A DNA stretch of 64,000 nucleotides, taken from Gammaproteobacteria bacterium. GTDB taxonomy: Bacteria; Pseudomonadota; Gammaproteobacteria; Pseudomonadales; Alcanivoracaceae. The notes beneath the pieces are model-generated. The model had not been told where the DNA came from. It saw only the letters and a list, made by a program, of their open reading frames with translations, and searched no databases. The stretch lies in the NCBI GenBank assembly GCA_018067045.1, contig JAGPVL010000035.1, positions 124,001 to 188,000 on the forward strand, given 5' to 3'. Each line of letters starts with the position of its first letter. Position 1 is the stretch's first letter. Positions 9,320-19,609 of this stretch are shown one piece after another. Position numbers and translations under genes: made by a program.

Positions 9320-11008
9320 TCAGGGCAATCTGAGCAGTCGGATAACGTTGTCGCGCATCGCCTCCGCAACCTCACGCCCGACCAACCCTTCAGCAATACG
9401 CAACTTCTTGCCCTCGCAGCTCACTTCAATGTGGAAATACTCGGTCTTGCGGTTTCCAGAGGTCGAGCTACCGCCGCTCGTCAGGATCAGTTGATCGGCT
9501 CGCTGCAAACTGCCGTGGCGACGCCACAGCGCTCGCCCGCCCCAGTAGCGAACAATATCGACTTGCTGCGCAGACACTCTGGCCTCCAACGCCCGCCCAG
9601 CCATAAACACTCCGCCGAAAAACATCGGAAAGCCAAACAGGCCAAAGAAAAACGACATGACGTAGAGCATAAAGCCTTCCTCCGCGGCAACCATCCCCAT
9701 CCCAATTGACGCACCCGAAAACACCACCCCCATCACTAGGAGCACCAGCGCCATGGACGCATTACGGCCAACGCGGCTATACAAGCGCAAGCCATCACCA
9801 AGTTGCTGCACATCGATTTGATCCGCCGCCGCACTAATGGACTCGAACAACGCCTGCTTCTCGCTGCGCGCCACGTGCTCCGTCGGCAATGCTCTGGCTT
9901 TGCCGTCACCCAATTCAACAGGGATTGAGTAAGTGCGCTCTAACGGCACTGGCGTCTTCGGTCCAAGCAGAGAAACCCGCCACTCGATCCGTTCACGCCC
10001 TGACTTACCGGTAACCGACAGATCCGGCGGCGGCGTAAACACAAAGCGCACTGCCGAGCCCACACCTTGAGCAACCACATGTGGCGCCTGATCTTTTTGC
10101 CACAAAATCGATTCTCGTGTGCTGCTGTTTTTACCGCTACTCGTCACGATACGCACACACTGTAACGTCACCCGCCACGCACACTCGCCGTACCAATTGG
10201 GTAGATCAATCTGCCCCGCCACGTCGCCGCCCAGCTGCCCCGGAAACGGCGTCAACGTTAATGGCAAAGGCCCGTAGAATTTCCAATCACGGCGAGACTT
10301 CCACGCCATATAAGCGAGCCATATGCCTGCTAAGGGGAACAGCAATACCACCAGAATAAGCCAGTTGCCTTTACGTATTTCATCAACAATCGCCAATACA
10401 GGCGGCAAGCTAATGCCAATAAACATAAACGCCATAAAAGCGAACAACCAAAAACCATGGCGTTCGGAAGAGTAAATCACCTCTTTCCCATTCACCTTTT
10501 CACCGGTACGAAGCTTGCCCGCCAGCATAATACCGCCGCCAGCAACGGAGAAAATAAGACCAAACAGGCCCATAAAGAGAATTTTCTTCCAGCGTAACTG
10601 ACGCAGCAAATAGCTTTCGTGTGGCGCATCAGGATTCACCCAAGCGCGCAAGGTGCCGCGCGCCTGCTGCCGGCGGATATCGCCAACAATGGAATGGTGA
10701 TCGTTACCAATATTGTCATTACCCACGTCATAGCCTACCCGTGAGGCAGCATACCTCTGACCGCGATATTGGTAACTGTAGTTTGCTTCAATAGAATAGG
10801 TCGTGCTGTCGTCGCCTTGGTGAGACTCAACGCGAATATCAGATAGGTGAACAGGAACACGCTCCCATTCACTACTATTAAAATGCTCGTAAAAGGTTGC
10901 TAACGGCCCAAAAATGATCACACCAAGACCGGCGAGCAAGAACGGAATACCGAACCAAATTATACGACCGCTTTTTTTCTTTTTTGCTGAAGAGCGTGCT
11001 GCAGACAT
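9320..11008 (-). CDS. DUF3592 multi-pass membrane protein
   Basis: A 562-aa membrane protein of unknown function. Residues about 18-40 form a first helix. The extracytoplasmic part at about 45-140 fits DUF3592 ('[10 protein letters not shown]', '[16 protein letters not shown]', '[13 protein letters not shown]'). Helices follow near 146-168, 190-210 and 217-237. A long soluble beta-rich region (about 240-410, with '[14 protein letters not shown]') comes next, then two helices (about 425-475) and a C-terminal soluble domain. The ATG at 11008 lies 49 nt inside the end of the rhombosortase gene. Both frames look genuinely coding there, so the two are probably translated together. What it does is not known. 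Confidence 0.75.
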   Translation of the reverse strand: MSAARSSAKKKKSGRIIWFGIPFLLAGLGVIIFGPLATFYEHFNSSEWERVPVHLSDIRVESHQGDDSTTYSIEANYSYQYRGQRYAASRVGYDVGNDNIGNDHHSIVGDIRRQQARGTLRAWVNPDAPHESYLLRQLRWKKILFMGLFGLIFSVAGGGIMLAGKLRTGEKVNGKEVIYSSERHGFWLFAFMAFMFIGISLPPVLAIVDEIRKGNWLILVVLLFPLAGIWLAYMAWKSRRDWKFYGPLPLTLTPFPGQLGGDVAGQIDLPNWYGECAWRVTLQCVRIVTSSGKNSSTRESILWQKDQAPHVVAQGVGSAVRFVFTPPPDLSVTGKSGRERIEWRVSLLGPKTPVPLERTYSIPVELGDGKARALPTEHVARSEKQALFESISAAADQIDVQQLGDGLRLYSRVGRNASMALVLLVMGVVFSGASIGMGMVAAEEGFMLYVMSFFFGLFGFPMFFGGVFMAGRALEARVSAQQVDIVRYWGGRALWRRHGSLQRADQLILTSGGSSTSGNRKTEYFHIEVSCEGKKLRIAEGLVGREVAEAMRDNVIRLLRLP

Positions 11009-11571
11009 ATCCCTACCCCCGTTATTGCCCCTGCAATGCTGCCGTACAAATGTGCGTTCACATAGACGCGCCCATTGATCACTGTGCGCAAATAATCAAC
11101 GTCGTAGCCCGGCATCTGCTCCCAGATCAAACGCCCTACGATCAAAACCATCACCACCGAGTGCAACCCTGGGTTGCCGCGCCAGCCAAGTAACAGACAC
11201 ACGATAAATAATCCGTGCAGTATGCCGGATAAGCCGACATACCAGCTCAGTCCATCGTCGATAAAATAGAAAGCACAACCGACGGCAATAGAAGAGGGCA
11301 AAAGCCATAGCCACAATATTTTGCGCGTAAGTAAGTCATTGAAAAAGAAACAACACAGTAAAAATCCAGCTAGATTCATCGCCATATGCGACAAATTAAG
11401 ATGTACTAGATGGCAGGTTAACAGCCGCCAAACCTGCCCTGCCGCAACCGCTTCGCGGTCGTAGCGTAACCAGGGGTTCACCCACTCATGCGCCAAGCCC
11501 AGCCCGAGCATTAGCACGACCATGGCCAGCACATGCCATTTTAATTTTAAATCCGCGACGGCCATCGGCAT
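10960..11571 (-). CDS. rrtA: Rhombosortase (rhomboid-family intramembrane protease)
   Basis: A rhomboid-like intramembrane serine protease of about 203 aa with six helices. Numbered from the ATG at 11571, the catalytic Ser115 is in 'YVGLSGILHG' and the catalytic His174 in 'VNAHLYGSIAG'. The oxyanion/helix-2 region 'CHLVHLNLSHMAMNLAG' (53-69) is also typical. The short form and the 'AHLYG' motif fit rhombosortase, the enzyme that cleaves proteins carrying a GlyGly-CTERM tail so they can be released or anchored at the surface. A TTG two codons upstream (11577) is an alternative start; neither start has a strong ribosome site. No GlyGly-CTERM substrate is encoded in this window. Confidence 0.78.
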   Translation of the reverse strand: MPMAVADLKLKWHVLAMVVLMLGLGLAHEWVNPWLRYDREAVAAGQVWRLLTCHLVHLNLSHMAMNLAGFLLCCFFFNDLLTRKILWLWLLPSSIAVGCAFYFIDDGLSWYVGLSGILHGLFIVCLLLGWRGNPGLHSVVMVLIVGRLIWEQMPGYDVDYLRTVINGRVYVNAHLYGSIAGAITGVGICLQHALQQKRKKAVV

Positions 11572-11651
11572 GTTCAATCACTGTTTAATTGGGGATGAGG
11601 AAGGCTAAACCATTTTTACCGAGTAATGCCAACAACACAAACTCAGCCCAT

Positions 11652-11682
11652 AAAAAAAGCCCCGCAATTGCGGGGCTTTTTC
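11652..11682. terminator. Rho-independent terminator downstream of groEL
   Basis: A perfect GC-rich stem (GCCCCGC...GCGGGGC) has a short AATT loop, a T-run on the plus-strand side and a matching A-run on the other. It works in both directions. It lies 36 bp after the groEL stop (minus strand) and separates groESL from the rhombosortase operon. Confidence 0.92.
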
Positions 11683-11718
11683 AGTACCAAGACGCTAACG
11701 ATAAGCGTCGAGCAGCCA

Positions 11719-13419
<1,701 letters not shown>

Positions 13420-13710
13420 TTAGGCTTCGATAACAGCAAGAATTTCAGACTCAGCCATCATCAACAGCTCTTCGCCTTCAACTTTCACGATGCTGCCGGC
13501 GTACTGGCCGAAAATAACTTTGTCGCCGACTTTAACGTCTAGCGCGCGCACATCGCCGCTGTCGGTGATCTTGCCCTTACCTGCAGCAATAACTTCCCCA
13601 CGCGACGGCTTTTCTGCCGCAGAGCCCGGCAGCACAATACCGCTGGCCGTTTTTGTTTCTTCCTCTTCTCTGCGAACGAGAACGCGGTCATGCAAAGGAC
13701 GAATCTTCAT
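13420..13710 (-). CDS. groS: Co-chaperonin GroES (10 kDa)
   Basis: A 96-aa GroES, the heptameric lid for GroEL. The signature '[18 protein letters not shown]' is at the start. The mobile loop '[15 protein letters not shown]' (22-36) contains the GroEL-contacting IVL. The C-terminal '[12 protein letters not shown]' is typical. It is the first gene of the groESL operon. A purine-rich ribosome site precedes the ATG at 13710, and the leader carries a CIRCE operator at 13800-13826. Confidence 0.98.
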   Translation of the reverse strand: MKIRPLHDRVLVRREEEETKTASGIVLPGSAAEKPSRGEVIAAGKGKITDSGDVRALDVKVGDKVIFGQYAGSIVKVEGEELLMMAESEILAVIEA

Positions 13711-13796
13711 TGCCTGTAATCTCCCTTCAATAAGTTGAGCCTGATATAGAGCAAACGCGATGCGCGCCGCCTCAGGCTAAGCACTCTCCAGAGCCA

Positions 13797-13826
13797 GAAT
13801 TAGCACTCAGACTAAGCGAGTGCCAA
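13797..13826 (-). promoter_or_regulatory. Candidate sigma-70 promoter of groESL overlapping CIRCE
   Basis: Read on the minus strand, TTGGCA (13821-13826) and TAATTC (13797-13802) are spaced by 18 nt with an extended TG before the second box. This makes a plausible -35/-10 pair lying inside the CIRCE element. The overlap fits repression by HrcA through blocking of RNA polymerase. Confidence 0.45.
13800..13826 (-). promoter_or_regulatory. CIRCE element (HrcA operator) of groESL
   Basis: TTAGCACTC, a 9-nt spacer, then GAGTGCCAA: one mismatch from the CIRCE consensus (TTAGCACTC-N9-GAGTGCTAA). It lies 90 bp upstream of the groES start. HrcA binds this site and is released on heat shock. A further half-site-like TAAGCACTC occurs at 13778-13786. 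Confidence 0.92.
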
Positions 13827-13964
13827 TTCTAGTAATGCCGACGCCAGAGTCAATGCCTCTATTCTGTCGGATGCCGAGCTGTATATGGGGCTGTGCGGAT
13901 GCCTTTCAAGGGGCAATACAGGATAAACGCGAGGAGAATAGACTGCTATTTGTGGGCACTCAGG

Positions 13965-13997
13965 CCCTAGATAAGCCCTAGATAGACCCTAGACAGT
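13965..13997. repeat. Three tandem 11-bp direct repeats (CCCTAGA-type)
   Basis: CCCTAGA followed by 4 variable bases occurs at 13965, 13976 and 13987, an exact 11-bp period. It lies between the groESL promoter and the stop of the HugZ-like gene. CTAG is usually rare in enterobacterial-type genomes, which makes the cluster stand out. Its function is unknown. Confidence 0.6.
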
Positions 13998-14062
13998 CTT
14001 CGAACAACAACTTTGCTTGCCCTGCAAGCCCTTAAGGCTTTCAGGCGAACTGACACAAGGCG

Positions 14063-14827
14063 CTATTCTGCGCAGCCGAGCATTTCCACAATCGTTGCCC
14101 GAACTCTACTCGGGTGCTGCACAGGAAGGTCAAAACTCAACCGCCGAGGCTGGCCGTCGCAGAGCAACCAAAGCCCCCACGGGTCAATTGCGGCAAGCGC
14201 AACCGCGCCGAGGTTGGCGGTGTGCCCTGACAAAGTGTTGTTGTCCACGCTACTGGAGGAAACTCCATCACTAAAGCGCTGTAACGCAGGCATAAATTCA
14301 GCCGCGACCGCATCGATCAGCGCACGCTCGCTCTCATCGTTCCACGCCGTCAGATCGCCGCTCGCAGACGATGGGCACAGGTCCCGTCCCTCGATCCATT
14401 CGGCACGGGCAAAACCTTCGATCCAGCGTGCCTCCTTGATGTCCACCGCAAGGCAATAAAAGTCGAGATCAAGGTAAGCGCGACTATGAGGAAACAGTCG
14501 CAGGTAACGGTCCGCTAAATGACTCTCGACCTCGCGGGCAACGCCCTGTACAGACAAACGCGGGCTCTGCTGAAAGTCTTCTTGATCAGGACTCATCAGT
14601 AATAGCGAGCAGGCACGGTTGGCAAGAAGGTTGTGACTGTGCACCGCTAACCGGCTCACCTGCAGCAACAAAGAACTATCATGGGAGGCAACCATATTCA
14701 CCGCCGACACATAAGGCTGAGCACTCGCCGCTCCCTCAGCATGCGCGCCAGTGTCCATCACGGTACCGAGAAACGCCTGATGATGCTCAAACAGGAAGTT
14801 GCGTGCGGACTCAATCGTCAAAGCCAT
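14063..14827 (-). CDS. HugZ/HutZ-like haem-utilisation protein (PNPOx fold)
   Basis: About 254 aa with a split-barrel flavin-reductase-like/pyridoxamine-phosphate-oxidase-type domain at the N-terminus. It begins 'ARNFLFEHHQAFLGTV', with 'PYVSAVNMVASHDSSLLLQVSRLAVHSHNLLAN' spanning the core strands. 'CSLLLMSPDQEDFQQSPRLSVQG' is followed by a C-terminal domain like DUF2470 ('LGAVALAAIDPWGLWLLCDGQPRRLSFD'). This layout is that of HugZ/HutZ, which binds haem and helps release its iron. The start is uncertain: the ATG at 14827 has a GGAG very close, and an ATG at 14845 is in frame. No haem receptor genes are next to it, so the haem role rests on fold similarity. Confidence 0.62.
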   Translation of the reverse strand: MALTIESARNFLFEHHQAFLGTVMDTGAHAEGAASAQPYVSAVNMVASHDSSLLLQVSRLAVHSHNLLANRACSLLLMSPDQEDFQQSPRLSVQGVAREVESHLADRYLRLFPHSRAYLDLDFYCLAVDIKEARWIEGFARAEWIEGRDLCPSSASGDLTAWNDESERALIDAVAAEFMPALQRFSDGVSSSSVDNNTLSGHTANLGAVALAAIDPWGLWLLCDGQPRRLSFDLPVQHPSRVRATIVEMLGCAE

Positions 14828-15027
14828 ACTCCTCGAATAAATCATGGGCACTACGTTGGGCGCTGCTCCTAAACCGTGGTCACCGCAATGAACGATGCGG
14901 TCATGGCAAGCCCTCACAGATCACCCGATAATGGCCGTAATAAATCAGTATGTAAGAATCCTAGTGTGCATTCATAAAGAAGGTCAGCAAATTTCCGATC
15001 AACACGATCAACAGAGGATAAACGTTC

Positions 15028-15786
15028 ATGCAGTTAAACGATAAAGTGATTGTTGTTACCGGCGCAGGCCGAGGTCTAGGGCGCGCAATTGCGAGCATGT
15101 TGGCATCACACGGCGCTAAGATTGCCTGCGTCGATCTCAACCCGGATGACCTCAACGATACGGTTAACCTCTGTCATCAAGTCGGCGGGGCGGGTAAAGC
15201 CTATCAATGCAACGTCGCCCGAGAAGACGACGTTGTTGCCCTATTTGATCAGGTCGTGAGTGACTTCGGCACGCTACATGGCGTGGTCAATAATGCCGGC
15301 ATTACTCGTGACGGCCTACTAGTCAAAGCTAAAGATGGCGACATCAGCAAAATGTCGTTGCAGCAATGGCAAACCGTGATTGACGTTAATCTCACCGGCG
15401 TCTTCTTGTGCGGCCGCGAAGCGGCGGCGCGGATGATTTCGCTCGGCGTCGATGAAGGTGTCATTGTGAATATTTCATCGCTGGCGCGCCACGGTAGCTT
15501 TGGCCAAACCAATTACTCTGCCGCCAAAGCAGGCGTTATTGCACTCGCCGAAGTCTGGGCGAAAGAACTCGCCCGCTACAACATTCGCACTGGCGCGGTA
15601 GCCCCCGGCACTATTAATACCGACATGCTCGCCGCCATGAAGCCTGAAGCGCGAGATCGTTTAATGAATGCGGTGCCACTCAAACGTTTAGGCGAGCCGG
15701 AACACATTGCCATGAGCGTGAAGTTTATTTTCGAAAACAGCTACTTCACCGGGCGCTGCATCGACACGGACGGCGGCTTGCGCTAG
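15028..15786 (+). CDS. Short-chain dehydrogenase/reductase (FabG-like)
   Basis: A 252-aa classical SDR. The cofactor loop 'TGAGRGLG' is at 11-18, 'NNAG' at 88-91, the catalytic Ser at 150/151 and the 'YSAAK' pair Tyr163/Lys167. The C-terminus 'GRCIDTDGGLR' is typical of FabG-like 3-oxoacyl reductases. Asp36 after strand 2 suggests NAD(H) rather than NADP(H). The true substrate is unknown; neighbours do not include fatty-acid or PHB genes. An AGAGGA ribosome site lies 10 nt before the ATG. It is followed 62 bp later by the alkyltransferase-like gene in the same direction. Confidence 0.85.
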   Translation: MQLNDKVIVVTGAGRGLGRAIASMLASHGAKIACVDLNPDDLNDTVNLCHQVGGAGKAYQCNVAREDDVVALFDQVVSDFGTLHGVVNNAGITRDGLLVKAKDGDISKMSLQQWQTVIDVNLTGVFLCGREAAARMISLGVDEGVIVNISSLARHGSFGQTNYSAAKAGVIALAEVWAKELARYNIRTGAVAPGTINTDMLAAMKPEARDRLMNAVPLKRLGEPEHIAMSVKFIFENSYFTGRCIDTDGGLR

Positions 15787-15848
15787 CGCAATATTCGCAG
15801 TACAAAATCGAGATCCGGAAAATAACGTTAACAAGGAACGTAAAAAAT

Positions 15849-16169
15849 ATGCCCGTTGATAGCAGCCCTAACGGTGAATTTGCCCAATCTGTTTATCAAT
15901 GGGTTGGCGCCATCCCTGCCGGCAACGTGGCGAGCTACGGACAGATCGCACGGCTATGCGGCTTCCCCAAGCACGCGCGTTTTGTCGGCCGCCTTATGTC
16001 AAAACTGCCGCCCGACACCAAATTACCTTGGTGGCGGGTATTGCGCAGTGATGGGCATATTGCCTTGCCGGTCAGTGGCGAGGCGGAGCAAGTGAGGCGG
16101 CTACAAGCAGAACAGATTGTCGTTCTTGCTGGGCGAGTCAACCTGCGCGTTTTCGGCTGGTCTGCATAA
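15849..16169 (+). CDS. Alkyltransferase-like protein (ATL), MGMT-fold without active Cys
   Basis: A 106-aa protein with the DNA-binding fold of O6-alkylguanine-DNA alkyltransferases ('IPAGNVASYGQIARLCG', Arg finger in 'ARFVGRLM'). The usual active site PCHRV reads 'PWWRV' (60-64). The alkyl-accepting Cys is therefore replaced by Trp61, and it cannot take up alkyl groups. Known ATL proteins (E. coli eATL, PWHRV) bind O6-alkylguanine, flip it out and mark it for nucleotide excision repair. Here even the following His is Trp. It ends 17 bp from the convergent ampG gene. Confidence 0.88.
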   Translation: MPVDSSPNGEFAQSVYQWVGAIPAGNVASYGQIARLCGFPKHARFVGRLMSKLPPDTKLPWWRVLRSDGHIALPVSGEAEQVRRLQAEQIVVLAGRVNLRVFGWSA

Positions 16170-16186
16170 CGGTATTGCCGTAAATG

Positions 16187-17458
16187 TTATTGCTGGCGCT
16201 GCTGCCAGCGAGCAAGGTACACCACCAATAAAATAGCAGGCACACCCAATACTGCAGCGTATGAGAAAAATACCGGATAACCGACTGAGTCCACCACCTC
16301 ACCCGAGAAGCCACCGATAAATTTCCCTGGCAAGGTCATTAGCGAGCTAAATAAGGCGTACTGGGTTGCGGTAAATTCGCGGCTAACCAAGCTAGACAGA
16401 TAGGCAATAAACGCAACATTGGCAAAACCACCACTGAGGTTATCGGCGCTGATCACTAAGGCCAACCACACAGTGCTAGGTTCTTGCTGTGCCATCAACG
16501 CAAAGAGTAAATTAGTGCCGGCCACCATGACCGCGCCAACAAATAAACAGCGGTACTGGCCAAATTTGATCACCGCGATCCCACCAATTGCCGAGCCCGC
16601 GATGGTCATAAAAAAGCCAAAGAATTTCGCCACATTGGCAATCTCAATTTTGCTGTAACCCATCTCAAGGTAAAACGGATTCGCCATTACGCCCATGGTA
16701 ATGTCACTGATGCGATACACCGACACAAACAGTAATAACACGATGGCGTGCAAACCAAAGCGCTGAAAAAATTCCACAAACGGCGCCACGATGGCATGTT
16801 TCAGCCAGTGTCCTGGGTGCTCCGCAAACGACTCCCGCGACGGAATAACCGGCTCTCTAATAAACAGCGTCGTTGCCACCCCAACCAACATCACCATCGC
16901 CATAATCTTATAGGCCACCGCCCAACTGGCGAACTCGGCAATATAAAACGCCCCTGCTCCGGCAACGAGCATCGCCGATCGGTAACCAAAGATGTACGCC
17001 GCCGCCAACGCGCCCTGCAACTCCGGCGGCGCTGACTCAATTCGGTAAGCATCAATACAAATATCCTGCGTCGCCGAGCAAAACGCGACCAACAACGCCA
17101 ACCATGCAAAACGTTCGAGATGCCCACTAGGAGAGGTTTGCGACATCAGCCAAAGCGCCAACACGATGCCAAACTGCGCCAGCAGTAGCCAGCTGCGCCG
17201 CTGCCCGAGCGAACGCTGCAACAACGGCAAGCGCAGCTGATCAACCACCGGCGACCACAACACCTTGATTGAAAATAGGATGCCAACCCAACTAAAGTAG
17301 CCAATCGTTGCCCGCTCAACGCCATCTTCGGTCAACCAAGCAGATAACGTCGAAAACACTAATAGAAACGGGAGGCCAGCGGAGAAGCCAAAGAGCAATA
17401 ACGTCAGTACCCGCGGATGCCGGTAGGTTTGCCAGGCTTCGCGCAACGAAAGCCACAT
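16187..17458 (-). CDS. ampG: Muropeptide permease AmpG (MFS)
   Basis: A 423-aa major facilitator protein with about 12 helices. It takes GlcNAc-anhydroMurNAc peptides from the periplasm into the cytoplasm for recycling. AmpG-type features include 'LLFGFSAGLPFLLVFSTLSAWL' (helix 1), 'KVLWSPVVDQ', 'ATQDICIDAYRIE' and 'YRISDITMGVMANPFY'. The frame extends upstream into the divergent regulator gene; the ATG at 17458 ('MWLSLREAWQTY') gives the family N-terminus. The window also holds ampD and ampE about 10 kb away, so a full import-and-trim recycling path is present. Confidence 0.85.
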   Translation of the reverse strand: MWLSLREAWQTYRHPRVLTLLLFGFSAGLPFLLVFSTLSAWLTEDGVERATIGYFSWVGILFSIKVLWSPVVDQLRLPLLQRSLGQRRSWLLLAQFGIVLALWLMSQTSPSGHLERFAWLALLVAFCSATQDICIDAYRIESAPPELQGALAAAYIFGYRSAMLVAGAGAFYIAEFASWAVAYKIMAMVMLVGVATTLFIREPVIPSRESFAEHPGHWLKHAIVAPFVEFFQRFGLHAIVLLLFVSVYRISDITMGVMANPFYLEMGYSKIEIANVAKFFGFFMTIAGSAIGGIAVIKFGQYRCLFVGAVMVAGTNLLFALMAQQEPSTVWLALVISADNLSGGFANVAFIAYLSSLVSREFTATQYALFSSLMTLPGKFIGGFSGEVVDSVGYPVFFSYAAVLGVPAILLVVYLARWQQRQQ

Positions 17459-17590
17459 AAATAGCGCCTCTATAATGGTCGGATCGGTGTTCGTTAACTG
17501 TTCCGAGGTAGCGCCAAAGTCGCTATAGTCTGGAGTCGAAGGCAGAATAACAAGAAAAAGCACGATAACAAGAACAGGGCAATATCCCAA

Positions 17591-18547
17591 ATGAGCAATA
17601 GAGAAATCAGCATATTGATCGTCGACGACGCGAAGTTCTCCAGCGCCGTTGTCAGCCGCGCATTGTCTACGCTGGGCTATACCGACATTCGCCACGCCTC
17701 TTCTGCCGCGGAGGCGCTGATTAAGCTCGAAGAGCGCGCGGCCAGCCTCGTTGTCGCAGACTGGTTGATGCCGGAAATGGATGGCCTTGAGCTAACCCGC
17801 CGCATCCGCCAGTTTGACGAACAGGTTAACCGCTATACCTACATTATTTTGCTGACCGCCAAAGAAGGGGTCACTGCACTACAGCAAGCCTTTGATGAAG
17901 GTGTCGACGATTTCGTTAACAAGTCCGCCATGAGCGACCAACTCCTTCCGCGCGTGATGGCAGCAGAGCGTTTACTGCGCATTCATAATCGCGCACTGGT
18001 CGAAAATCAGCGCCTAATCGACGTTAACGCGCGGCTACGCAAACACACCACTATCGATCCGCTCACTGGATTCGGCAATCGCCCTTACGCATTGCGCCGA
18101 CTCGACGATGCGATGAAGCAATCAAGCACACGCGGTGGTGCGGCCTGCCTCATGGTGCTGCGCATCAACCGGTACGATGAGCTCGAAGCGCGCCAAGGCA
18201 CACGACTAGTACAACAACTCGTCCTTACGATGAGCCGACGCTTAAAACAACTAGTGCGGCCGATGGATATACTCGCTCGCATCTCGCCCGATACGTTTTG
18301 CTTAATCACTCATCAATACGACATCAGCAATTGCACACCGGGTAGTTTTAAGCGCCTTTATGATGGCCTGAATCATCGCGCCTACAAAACCGCAGGCGGC
18401 TTTATACAGGCCTCCGTTTCCGTTTCTCTCAGCAGTGTTGGCGAGCACGGCGACCTCACCCCCGAGCTCATGCTGACACGCTGCTTAAGGGGACTAGAAA
18501 GCTCGGCGGAATATAAGCGCATTACCGATCAACCCGTTCTTTCCTGA
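17591..18547 (+). CDS. Response regulator with degenerate GGDEF domain
   Basis: A 318-aa protein. The receiver domain (about 6-125) has acidic pocket D12/D13, phospho-acceptor Asp57 in 'VVADWLMPEMDG', Thr90 and Lys112 ('VNKSA' rather than VxKP). A short helix links it to a GGDEF-type fold (about 155-315) that begins with the usual 'DPLTGFGNR' (157-165). The active-site loop reads 'RISPDTF' (231-237) where RxGGDEF is expected. Both glycines and the Glu are lost, so diguanylate cyclase activity is unlikely. It may bind c-di-GMP or GTP, or act by protein contact. It is divergent from ampG, and panE starts only 7 nt downstream, suggesting co-transcription. Confidence 0.85.
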   Translation: MSNREISILIVDDAKFSSAVVSRALSTLGYTDIRHASSAAEALIKLEERAASLVVADWLMPEMDGLELTRRIRQFDEQVNRYTYIILLTAKEGVTALQQAFDEGVDDFVNKSAMSDQLLPRVMAAERLLRIHNRALVENQRLIDVNARLRKHTTIDPLTGFGNRPYALRRLDDAMKQSSTRGGAACLMVLRINRYDELEARQGTRLVQQLVLTMSRRLKQLVRPMDILARISPDTFCLITHQYDISNCTPGSFKRLYDGLNHRAYKTAGGFIQASVSVSLSSVGEHGDLTPELMLTRCLRGLESSAEYKRITDQPVLS

Positions 18548-18554
18548 GCCCACC

Positions 18555-19472
18555 TTGAGTATGTTGAATCCGCCCAAGAACGCGCCACACTGGCACGTTC
18601 TTGGGCTTGGCAGCCTTGGCTCATTGTCAGCCTACTACCTCTTGCAATCAGGCTTTACCGTATCGGTACTACCACGTGCGCCGACACACCTTGTTGCTCG
18701 CACCCTACACTTTCCTCTGCCACACACAGCGCCACTCACGCTGTCATTGCGGGCCGACGATCAGGGCATCCCAATTACCCACTTGTGGCTCACCGTTAAA
18801 GCACACGACACAGCGCTCGCGTTACGCCCGTGGCTGCCGCACTTGGCTAGCAATGCCACCATTGTGTGTTTACAAAACGGCATGGGCACGCTTGATGATA
18901 TAGCGCTACCCGCAGACTGTGAGGTGATCTATGCCAGCAGTACCAACGGCGTTTGGCGGGACGCCGATCAAATTCACATTGCCGCAGAAAATACCACTGA
19001 GATCGGCAACCACTCGAATACGCCACCGGAATGGTTCTCACCGCTGCAACAACAATTTAGTGGGCTGCACTGGAACCACAATATCGACACGGCCCGCTGG
19101 CAAAAGCTCACCGTCAACGCCGTCATCAACCCCCTCACAGCGTTATACCAATGTCGCAACGGCGCTTTACTCGATGGCGGCGAACGTGAACGCGCCATGG
19201 AAAAACTCGCCAACGAAATCGATCAGCTGTGTACCTTGATATTTGGCCACTCAAACTGGCAGGCAGACACCTTGCAACGCAGCCTATCTATTGCTCGCCA
19301 AACGGCACGGAACACGTCCTCTATGCTCGCCGATCGCCTTGCTGGGCGCAGCACGGAAATCGAGTTCATTAACGGATTTTTGCTACGGCAAGCGGAAAAA
19401 TACGATGTCGTTTTGCCGTTTAATCAATCCTGTGTCCAGCGTTTACAAGCACTCAATCAGCTGTCTCAATAA
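18555..19472 (+). CDS. panE: 2-dehydropantoate 2-reductase
   Basis: PanE reduces ketopantoate to pantoate with NADPH, a step of pantothenate and CoA synthesis. The 305-aa length is normal. The Rossmann motif 'GLGSLGSLSAYYLL' (17-30), 'CLQNGMGTL' with the nicotinamide-site Asn, 'KLTVNAVINPLTAL' with catalytic Lys, and the C-terminal 'NTSSMLADRLAGRSTEIEFI' with the catalytic Glu are all present. It lies 7 nt behind the response-regulator gene. coaE, also in CoA synthesis, lies about 18 kb away and is not linked. Confidence 0.9.
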   Translation: MSMLNPPKNAPHWHVLGLGSLGSLSAYYLLQSGFTVSVLPRAPTHLVARTLHFPLPHTAPLTLSLRADDQGIPITHLWLTVKAHDTALALRPWLPHLASNATIVCLQNGMGTLDDIALPADCEVIYASSTNGVWRDADQIHIAAENTTEIGNHSNTPPEWFSPLQQQFSGLHWNHNIDTARWQKLTVNAVINPLTALYQCRNGALLDGGERERAMEKLANEIDQLCTLIFGHSNWQADTLQRSLSIARQTARNTSSMLADRLAGRSTEIEFINGFLLRQAEKYDVVLPFNQSCVQRLQALNQLSQ

Positions 19473-19609
19473 CGCGCCGATCGCTTCGCGACTCGCCCTG
19501 CCGGCATGACAAGGACGCCATCCTTCAAAAGAGGAAACATTGTGCAGCCTCCCTGCTGCAACGGCTTTATGTGTATGCTCTTATAACGCCAAATTTACGA
19601 CAAACTCTT

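Noticed and set aside
9247-9396. In-frame leucine-rich extension upstream of leuA, possible leader peptide for attenuation
   Set aside because: It is in the same frame as leuA with no stop before it, overlaps the end of the DUF3592 gene, and I see no terminator/antiterminator pair. The Leu codons are not in a separate short reading frame.
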